Notes under the pieces: model-generated | Told to the model about the DNA's origin: nothing | The model's input: only the letters and a program-made list of their open reading frames with translations | Databases searched by the model: none | Translations under genes and position numbers: made by a program | Assembly: GCA_017961965.1 (NCBI GenBank) | Contig: JAGCWG010000496.1 | Location: 1 to 11,467, forward strand | Direction of reading: 5' to 3' | Length of the DNA stretch: 11,467 bases | From: Bacteroidaceae bacterium | Lineage (GTDB): Bacteria > Bacteroidota > Bacteroidia > Bacteroidales > Bacteroidaceae | Shown here: positions 5,480 through 11,467 of the stretch, one piece after another | Position numbering within the stretch: position 1 is the first letter of the stretch | Layout: each line of letters begins with the position of its first letter

Positions 5480-8400
5480 ATGCAGAAGGGATTATATAGT
5501 AATGACTACGAGCACGATGCCTGCGGTGTAGGTATGGTGGTGAATATCCACGGTGGCAAGAACCACGAACTTGTGGATAACGCACTCAAGGTGCTCGAGA
5601 ACATGGAACATCGTGGTGCAGAGACACGCGACAAGACAGGTGACGGTGCTGGTATCCTGATTCAGATACCGCACGAGTTTATACTTCTTCAGGGAATACC
5701 AGTGCCAGAGAAGGGACGCTATGGTACAGGACTCATATTCCTTCCAAAGGATGAGGCACGCCAGAGCAAGGCATTGTCAGTCATCCTCGAAGAGATAGAA
5801 CGAGAGGGACTCAACCTCATGCACCTCCGTACCGTACCAACCAATCCAGAGGTACTCGGCGTAGGCGCAAGAGAAGTGGAACCAGACATCAAGCAGATCT
5901 TTATAGATGGCGTTACAGACGAGAAGGCTGCCGACATAGAGCGCATCCTTTACAAGATACGTAAGAAGATTGAGAACCGCATCGATGATGAGGACTTCTA
6001 CATCTGCTCACTCAGCAGCAAGAGCATCATCTATAAGGGAATGCTCACCAGCGGACAGCTCCGCCGTTACTTCCCAGACCTCTCAAGCAACTACCTCACA
6101 AGTGGACTCGCACTCGTACACTCACGATTCTCCACTAATACATTCCCTAAGTGGAAGCTCGCACAGCCTTTCCGCCTCCTCTGCCACAACGGTGAGATTA
6201 ACACCATCCGTGGTAACCGTGGATGGATGAAGGCACGTGAGAGTGTCCTATCTTCTCCTACACTCGGCGACATCAAGGACATACGCCCAATCGTGCAGGA
6301 CAACATGAGCGACTCTGCCAGCCTCGACAACGTGTTCGAGTTCCTCATCATGAGCGGACTCTCACTTCCACAGGCAATGGCAATCCTCGTACCAGAATCA
6401 TTCAACGACAAGAATCCTATCAGCGAAGACCTCAAGGCCTTCTATGAGTACCACTCTATCCTCATGGAGCCATGGGACGGACCTGCAGCACTCATGTTCA
6501 GTGACGGACGTTATGCAGGAGGTATGCTCGACCGTAACGGTCTCCGTCCTTCACGCTACACCATCACCAAGAGCGGCATGATGGTAGTTGCCAGTGAGGT
6601 AGGCGTTATGGATTTTGACCCAAGCGACGTTGTGAGCAAGGGACGACTCCAGCCTGGTAAGATTCTCCTCATAGACACACAAGAAGGTAAAATATACTAC
6701 GATGGTGAGATAAAGGCAAAACTTGCCAGCGAACATCCTTATCGCCAGTGGCTCTCAACCAACCGTATCCAGCTCGAGAACCTCAAGAGCGGACGTAAGG
6801 TTGACAACTCCGTACCTAACTACAAGCGTAAGCTCCGTAGCTTCGGCTTCGGTCAGGAAGACATCGACAAGACTGTCGTACCTATGTGTACACAGGGACA
6901 AGAGCCTGTGGCAGCAATGGGTAATGACACTCCGCTTGCAGTCATCAGCGACAAGCCACAGATATTCTTCAACTACTTCCGCCAGCAGTTTGCACAGGTA
7001 ACCAACCCTGCCATCGACCCAATACGTGAGGAACTTGTCATGTCCCTCACAGAGTACATCGGTTCAGTAGGCACAAATATCCTTACTCCAGACGAGAGTA
7101 ACTGTAAGATGGTGCGCCTTCCACAGCCAGTACTCACCAACACGCAACTCGACATCCTCTGTAACATCCGTTACAAGGGATTCAAGACAGAGAAACTTCC
7201 TATGCTCTTCGACATTGAAAAAGGTGCCAGCGGTCTTCGCGAAGCCATTGACACCCTCTGCAAGAAGGCAGAGCAGTCAGTGGACGAGGGAGTTAATTAT
7301 ATAATCCTTTCAGATCGCGACATAGACGAGAAGCACGCAGCCATTCCATCACTCCTTGCCGTCAGTGCTGTCCATCACTATCTTATCAGCGTGCAGAAAC
7401 GCGTCCAGACTGCACTCATCGTAGAGAGTGGTGAGATAAGGGAAGTAATGCACGCTGCCTTGCTTCTTGGCTATGGAGCAAGCGCGATTTGTCCATACAT
7501 GACATTTGCAGTTCTTGACGACCTTGTCAAGAACCACAAGATACAGGAGGAATATGCTACTGCCGAGAAGAACTACATCAAGGCAGTGGACAAGGGTCTC
7601 AAGAAGATTATGTCTAAGATGGGTATCTCTACTATCCGCTCTTATCGTGGAGCCAAGATATTCGAGAGCATCGGCTTGAGCGAAGACCTCCTACGCCGTT
7701 ACTTCGGCACAGAGATATCAACCATCGGCGGTATCGGCCTCAAGGATATTGCCAAGGATGCCATCCGTCTCCACAACGAGGCATTCAAGCCAGAGGAGAT
7801 TAACGAGTTCCTTCCTAACAACGGACTTTTCAACTACCGTAAGGACGGAATCCTCCACGCATGGAATCCAGAGACTATTGCCAACCTTCAGATTGCAACT
7901 CGCCTTGGCTCTTACAAGAAGTTCAAGGAGTGGGCACAGATGGTTGACGAGAAGGAGAAGCCTATCTTCATCCGTGACTTCTTCGGATTCAAGAAGGCTG
8001 ATGTCCCAACCCCACTTGATGAGGTAGAACCAGTAGAGAGCATCGTAAAGCACTTCGTAACAGGTGCCATGTCATTCGGTGCACTCTCCATCGAGGCACA
8101 TGAGGCACTTGCACTCGCAATGAACAAGCTCGGTACTCGTAGCAATACTGGTGAAGGTGGTGAGGACAACAAGCGTTACCATTCAGATGTAGATGGTGTT
8201 AGTCTGTCTTCCAAGACAAAGCAGATTGCCAGTGGACGCTTTGGTGTCACAGCCGAATACCTCGTCAATGCAGAGGAGATACAGATTAAGGTTGCACAGG
8301 GTGCCAAGCCAGGTGAAGGCGGTCAGCTCCCAGGCTTCAAGGTGAACAAGATTATCGCCAAGACACGTAATGCAATCCCAGGCATCTCACTCATCTCTCC

Positions 8401-9964
8401 TCCACCACATCACGATATTTATTCAATCGAAGACCTTGCACAGCTCATCTTCGACCTCAAGAACATCAACCCAACAGCTGCCGTAAGCGTCAAGCTCGTA
8501 GCTGAGAGCGGTGTAGGTACTATTGCCGCTGGTGTTGCCAAGGCTAAGGCTGACCTTATCGTCATCTCTGGTGCCGAAGGTGGTACGGGTGCAAGCCCTG
8601 CAAGCTCAATGCGTTTCGCAGGTGTATCTCCAGAAATAGGTCTTGCAGAGACACAACAGACTCTCGTCATGAATGGTCTCCGCAATCAGGTACGTCTCCA
8701 GACTGATGGTCAGATAAAGACTGCCAAGGATGTCATCCTCATGGCTATGCTCGGAGCTGACGAATTCTCATTCGGTACTCTCCCTCTCATCGTCCTCGGA
8801 TGCGTAATGATGCGTAAGTGTAACACCAATACTTGTCCTGTCGGCGTTGCTACTCAGGATGACAAGTTGCGTGCCCGCTTCACAGGTAAGGCTGAGTATG
8901 TGGTCAACTTCTTTACATTCCTTGCTGAGCAAGTACGCGAATACCTCAGCGAGATTGGTGTACACAGCCTCAAGGAAATCATCGGACGTACTGACTATAT
9001 CGTCACAGACGTCAACAAGTATGCTGAGCCAGACGAGAAGTGGGCTACCATCGACTTCTCACGTCTTCTCCACCAGCCAGAGACAGACAAGGCTCTCTAC
9101 TGGGACCGTGGCTCATTCACAAAGATTCCTACTGTCAAGGATGATGACATCATCAAGGCTTCACAGGCAGCCATCGAGTTTGGCGAAGAGGTGAACCTTG
9201 ACTATGCAATCAAGAATACTGACCGTGCTGTCGGTACTATGCTCTCAGGTGTCATTGCCCGCAAGTATGGCGAAGCTGGTCTCCCTGACGGAACTATCAA
9301 CATCAAGTTCAAGGGCTCTGCCGGTCAGTCATTCGGTGCATTTGCCGTAAGCGGTATCAACATGAAGCTCGAAGGTGAGTGTAACGACTACTTTGCCAAG
9401 GGACTCTCAGGCGGTCGCATCGCCATCCTCCCTCCTGCACGTTGCAACGAGGACTTCGTAGCTGAGGACAATATCATTGCAGGTAACACTGGTCTCTACG
9501 GAGCAACAACAGGTGAACTCTATGTCAATGGACGTGTAGGCGAACGTTTCGGAGTACGTAACTCTGGTGCCATTGCCGTTATCGAAGGTGCTGGCGACCA
9601 TTGTTGCGAATACATGACAGGAGGTCGTGTAGTAGTACTCGGTGAGACAGGACGTAACTTCGCTGCCGGAATGAGTGGCGGTGTAGCATACGTATGGGAC
9701 AAGAACCACAACTTTGACTACTTCTGTAATATGGATATGGTAGAGATTAACCTCGTAGAGGAGACATCCTACCGCAAGGAACTCAAGGAACTTATCCGCA
9801 AGCATTACCTCCACACAGGCTCTGCCCTCGCAGGACGAATGCTGGATGACTGGAACCACTACGTAGAGGAATTCATTCAGGTAGTTCCTATTGAGTACAA
9901 GCGCGTGCTTGAAGAAGAGAAGATAGCAAAGTTAAAGCAAAAGATTCAAGAGATACAGGAGTAA
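5480..9964 (+). CDS. gltB: Glutamate synthase large (alpha) subunit GltB
   Basis: With GltD it converts glutamine and 2-oxoglutarate into two glutamates. The 1494-residue chain has the complete domain set. A type II glutamine amidotransferase begins at Cys15 (DACGVGMV), the nucleophile exposed once a 14-residue propeptide is removed; RFSTNTFPKW (216-225) and CHNGEINTIRGNRGWMKAR (235-253) build its active site. A central domain follows at about 460-750. The FMN barrel spans about 800-1190, with MSFGALS (864-870) and SGAEGGTGASP (1030-1040); the 3Fe-4S cysteines 1108, 1114 and 1119 lie in CVMMRKCNTNTCPVG. The C-terminal GXGXG beta-helix (about 1245-1430) contains GSAGQSFGAF. ACACAACA sits directly before the ATG and no Shine-Dalgarno site is seen. 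gltD follows after 4 bases. No truncation or frameshift is evident. Confidence 0.98.
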   Translation: MQKGLYSNDYEHDACGVGMVVNIHGGKNHELVDNALKVLENMEHRGAETRDKTGDGAGILIQIPHEFILLQGIPVPEKGRYGTGLIFLPKDEARQSKALSVILEEIEREGLNLMHLRTVPTNPEVLGVGAREVEPDIKQIFIDGVTDEKAADIERILYKIRKKIENRIDDEDFYICSLSSKSIIYKGMLTSGQLRRYFPDLSSNYLTSGLALVHSRFSTNTFPKWKLAQPFRLLCHNGEINTIRGNRGWMKARESVLSSPTLGDIKDIRPIVQDNMSDSASLDNVFEFLIMSGLSLPQAMAILVPESFNDKNPISEDLKAFYEYHSILMEPWDGPAALMFSDGRYAGGMLDRNGLRPSRYTITKSGMMVVASEVGVMDFDPSDVVSKGRLQPGKILLIDTQEGKIYYDGEIKAKLASEHPYRQWLSTNRIQLENLKSGRKVDNSVPNYKRKLRSFGFGQEDIDKTVVPMCTQGQEPVAAMGNDTPLAVISDKPQIFFNYFRQQFAQVTNPAIDPIREELVMSLTEYIGSVGTNILTPDESNCKMVRLPQPVLTNTQLDILCNIRYKGFKTEKLPMLFDIEKGASGLREAIDTLCKKAEQSVDEGVNYIILSDRDIDEKHAAIPSLLAVSAVHHYLISVQKRVQTALIVESGEIREVMHAALLLGYGASAICPYMTFAVLDDLVKNHKIQEEYATAEKNYIKAVDKGLKKIMSKMGISTIRSYRGAKIFESIGLSEDLLRRYFGTEISTIGGIGLKDIAKDAIRLHNEAFKPEEINEFLPNNGLFNYRKDGILHAWNPETIANLQIATRLGSYKKFKEWAQMVDEKEKPIFIRDFFGFKKADVPTPLDEVEPVESIVKHFVTGAMSFGALSIEAHEALALAMNKLGTRSNTGEGGEDNKRYHSDVDGVSLSSKTKQIASGRFGVTAEYLVNAEEIQIKVAQGAKPGEGGQLPGFKVNKIIAKTRNAIPGISLISPPPHHDIYSIEDLAQLIFDLKNINPTAAVSVKLVAESGVGTIAAGVAKAKADLIVISGAEGGTGASPASSMRFAGVSPEIGLAETQQTLVMNGLRNQVRLQTDGQIKTAKDVILMAMLGADEFSFGTLPLIVLGCVMMRKCNTNTCPVGVATQDDKLRARFTGKAEYVVNFFTFLAEQVREYLSEIGVHSLKEIIGRTDYIVTDVNKYAEPDEKWATIDFSRLLHQPETDKALYWDRGSFTKIPTVKDDDIIKASQAAIEFGEEVNLDYAIKNTDRAVGTMLSGVIARKYGEAGLPDGTINIKFKGSAGQSFGAFAVSGINMKLEGECNDYFAKGLSGGRIAILPPARCNEDFVAEDNIIAGNTGLYGATTGELYVNGRVGERFGVRNSGAIAVIEGAGDHCCEYMTGGRVVVLGETGRNFAAGMSGGVAYVWDKNHNFDYFCNMDMVEINLVEETSYRKELKELIRKHYLHTGSALAGRMLDDWNHYVEEFIQVVPIEYKRVLEEEKIAKLKQKIQEIQE
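9957..9961 (+). promoter_or_regulatory. Shine-Dalgarno-like AGGAG before gltD
   Basis: AGGAG lies 7 bases before the gltD ATG, inside the last codons of gltB (ATA CAG GAG TAA). It is the only well-placed classical site seen before a gene in this window; the other four starts have A/C-rich leaders. With a 4-base gap between genes it suggests translational coupling of the two subunits, although the coding constraint of gltB could also explain it. Confidence 0.5.
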
Positions 9965-9968
9965 GATT

Positions 9969-11312
9969 ATGGGAAATCCGAAAGCTTTTCTAACCATTCC
10001 TCGCAAGGAGGCTGGTTATCGACCAATAAATGACCGTATCCATGACTTTGGAGAGGTCGAGCAGACACTTAACACCAAAGACCGCCAGGAGCAGGCAAGC
10101 CGTTGTATGGATTGTGGCGTACCTTTCTGCCACTGGGCTTGTCCACTTGGCAACAAGGACCCAGAGTGGAACGATGCACTCTATCGTGGCGACTGGGAGA
10201 CAGCATACAAGATACTCAAGGCAACCAATGACTTCCCTGAGTTCACAGGACGCATCTGTCCTGCACTCTGCGAGAAGGCTTGTGTCCTCTATCACACAAC
10301 AGGTGAAGCAGTAACAAACCGTGAGAACGAGTGCGCCATTGCAGAGCGTGCTTTTCATGAAGGCTACGTTACTATCGAGCATCCTGTACGCAACGGAAAG
10401 AAGGTGGCAGTCATCGGTGCAGGACCTGCAGGACTTGCTGCTGCCAACCAGCTCAACTATAAGGGCTATGAAGTAACAGTATTCGACAAGAACGAAGCTG
10501 CTGGAGGTCTCCTCCGCTATGGTATTCCTAACTTCAAGCTCAACAAGCAGATTATCGACCGCCGTATCAACGTCATGGAACAGGAAGGTGTCAAGTTCGT
10601 ATATAACACTCCTGTTGATGTGACAGCATTACCAGAAGGCTTCGATGCATACGTTGTCAGCACAGGTACACCAGAGGCTCGTGACCTCAAGGCACCGGGA
10701 CGTGAGCTCAAGGGCATACACCTTGCACTTGAACTTCTCTCACAGCAGAACCGTGTACTTGCAGGCAAGGAGTTCAGCAAGGATGAACTTGTCAACTGTA
10801 AGGGCAAGAAGGTTCTTGTCATCGGTGGTGGTGATACAGGAAGCGACTGTATAGGTACAGCCCATCGACAGGGCGCAGTTGAGGTAACTCAGATTGAGAT
10901 TATGCCTAAGCCTCCTGTAGGCCACAACGCAAACACGCCATGGCCAAACTGGCCCGTAATTCTCAAGACTACTTCATCACACGAAGAAGGCTGTACCCGT
11001 CGATGGCTTTTGAACACCAACAAGTTCATTGGCGACAAGAAGGGCAATGTCAAGGCAGTAGAGGTCGAAGGCGTAATATGGGAACCTAACCCAGACGGTG
11101 GACGTCCAATCATGAAGCTTGACGGCAAAAAGGAAACTATCGAAGCCGACATCGTCTTCCTCGCGATGGGATTCATCAAGCCTCAGCAGCCTGAGTTCCC
11201 TGCCAACGTATTCGTTGCTGGTGACGCTGCATCAGGTGCAAGTCTCGTTGTACGTGCCATCGCAAGCGGACGTAAGACTGCCGAAGCTGTTGACAAGTAC
11301 TTGAAGAAATAA
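9969..11312 (+). CDS. gltD: Glutamate synthase small (beta) subunit GltD
   Basis: FAD- and NAD(P)H-dependent oxidoreductase that feeds electrons to the FMN and Fe-S centres of GltB. The N-terminal ferredoxin-like domain has two cysteine groups, C46-x2-C49-x4-C54-x3-C58 and C97-x3-C101-x3-C105, expected to hold 4Fe-4S clusters. An FAD Rossmann motif VAVIGAGPAG ends near 155, and the pyridine-nucleotide motif VLVIGGGDTGSD spans 282-293. The end shows the second FAD motif VFVAGDAASGASLVVRAIASGR (414-435). SSHEEGC (336-342) is a GltD family signature. At 447 residues it is somewhat shorter than the enterobacterial subunit; the stretch between LAMGF (398-402) and the final FAD motif is only about a dozen residues. 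It is tightly coupled to gltB and probably shares its transcript. Related small-subunit homologues exist, but adjacency to gltB settles the assignment. Confidence 0.97.
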   Translation: MGNPKAFLTIPRKEAGYRPINDRIHDFGEVEQTLNTKDRQEQASRCMDCGVPFCHWACPLGNKDPEWNDALYRGDWETAYKILKATNDFPEFTGRICPALCEKACVLYHTTGEAVTNRENECAIAERAFHEGYVTIEHPVRNGKKVAVIGAGPAGLAAANQLNYKGYEVTVFDKNEAAGGLLRYGIPNFKLNKQIIDRRINVMEQEGVKFVYNTPVDVTALPEGFDAYVVSTGTPEARDLKAPGRELKGIHLALELLSQQNRVLAGKEFSKDELVNCKGKKVLVIGGGDTGSDCIGTAHRQGAVEVTQIEIMPKPPVGHNANTPWPNWPVILKTTSSHEEGCTRRWLLNTNKFIGDKKGNVKAVEVEGVIWEPNPDGGRPIMKLDGKKETIEADIVFLAMGFIKPQQPEFPANVFVAGDAASGASLVVRAIASGRKTAEAVDKYLKK

Positions 11313-11338
11313 GCAGACCGGACCCCCTCCCCAGCTTG

Positions 11339-11356
11339 CCTGTATTGCCATACAGG
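11339..11356. terminator. Perfect 7-bp hairpin after gltD
   Basis: CCTGTAT (11339-11345) pairs exactly with ATACAGG (11350-11356) around a TGCC loop, 26 bases after the gltD stop. A pyrimidine run (CCCCCTCCCC, 11323-11332) precedes it. No U-tract follows, so it is a weak intrinsic terminator at best; it may act together with the larger inverted repeat downstream. Confidence 0.45.
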
Positions 11357-11367
11357 AGTTAACAGGT

Positions 11368-11457
11368 AAGAGTTAACTGTTAAAAGTTGAGTTGAGAAGT
11401 TATGAGTTCACATAGTAATCTCCTTTTTTAACTTTTAATTTTTAACTTTTAACTCTT
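11368..11457. repeat. Long imperfect inverted repeat with heptad arms, possible glt operon terminator
   Basis: AAGAGTTAA (11368-11376) is the exact reverse complement of TTAACTCTT (11449-11457). Inward the arms keep pairing with several G-T wobbles. The right arm is four 7-bp units (TTAACTT, TTAATTT, TTAACTT, TTAACTC, 11428-11455), and the left arm holds about three matching units (GAGTTAA, CTGTTAA, AAGTTGA, 11370-11390). T-rich runs in the right arm (for example 11424-11429) could act as a U-tract. It may terminate gltBD, or be part of a dispersed intergenic repeat; the window ends ten bases later. Confidence 0.65.
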
Positions 11458-11467
11458 GCATTACGAA

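Overview
The window looks like chromosomal DNA of a Bacteroidota member, most likely Prevotellaceae (Prevotella/Segatella type). The reasons are a type III glutamine synthetase, an LL-diaminopimelate aminotransferase (DapL) route to DAP, A/C-rich leaders instead of Shine-Dalgarno sites before most starts, and an upstream promoter of the Bacteroidota TTTG / TAnnTTTGCA type. Genus assignment is inference; phylum is well supported. All five genes lie on the + strand. They are moderately GC-rich with many C-ending codons, strongest in glnN and gltBD, while the intergenic DNA is AT-rich and full of small repeats.

Layout: 1-600 is non-coding, with a strong 12-bp hairpin (164-196), a good promoter (384-415) and a leader carrying six imperfect copies of a TGACACRACACAAA-like unit just before dapF. 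Then come dapF (601-1401), a 7-bp tandem repeat that overlaps the dapF stop codon (1389-1481), dapL (1578-2801), glnN encoding GSIII (2875-5064), a 415-bp intergenic region, gltB (5480-9964), gltD (9969-11312) and a 3' region with a pyrimidine tract, a short perfect hairpin and a long imperfect inverted repeat that runs almost to the window end.

Function: GlnN and GltBD form a GS-GOGAT cycle. GSIII fixes ammonium into glutamine using ATP, and GltB with GltD turns glutamine plus 2-oxoglutarate into two glutamates using reduced pyridine nucleotide. DapL uses glutamate as amino donor to make LL-DAP and releases 2-oxoglutarate, and DapF epimerises LL-DAP to meso-DAP for peptidoglycan and lysine. 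The cluster therefore places ammonium capture beside one of its major glutamate-consuming cell-wall pathways.

No mobile element, CRISPR array, tRNA, rRNA or defence gene is visible. The genes are well-known families; the novel material, if any, is in the non-coding DNA. The best candidates are a GC-rich, potentially two-state structured leader ahead of gltB (5321-5413), the repeat blocks between glnN and gltB, the repeat array in the dapF leader, and the heptad repeats after dapF and gltD.
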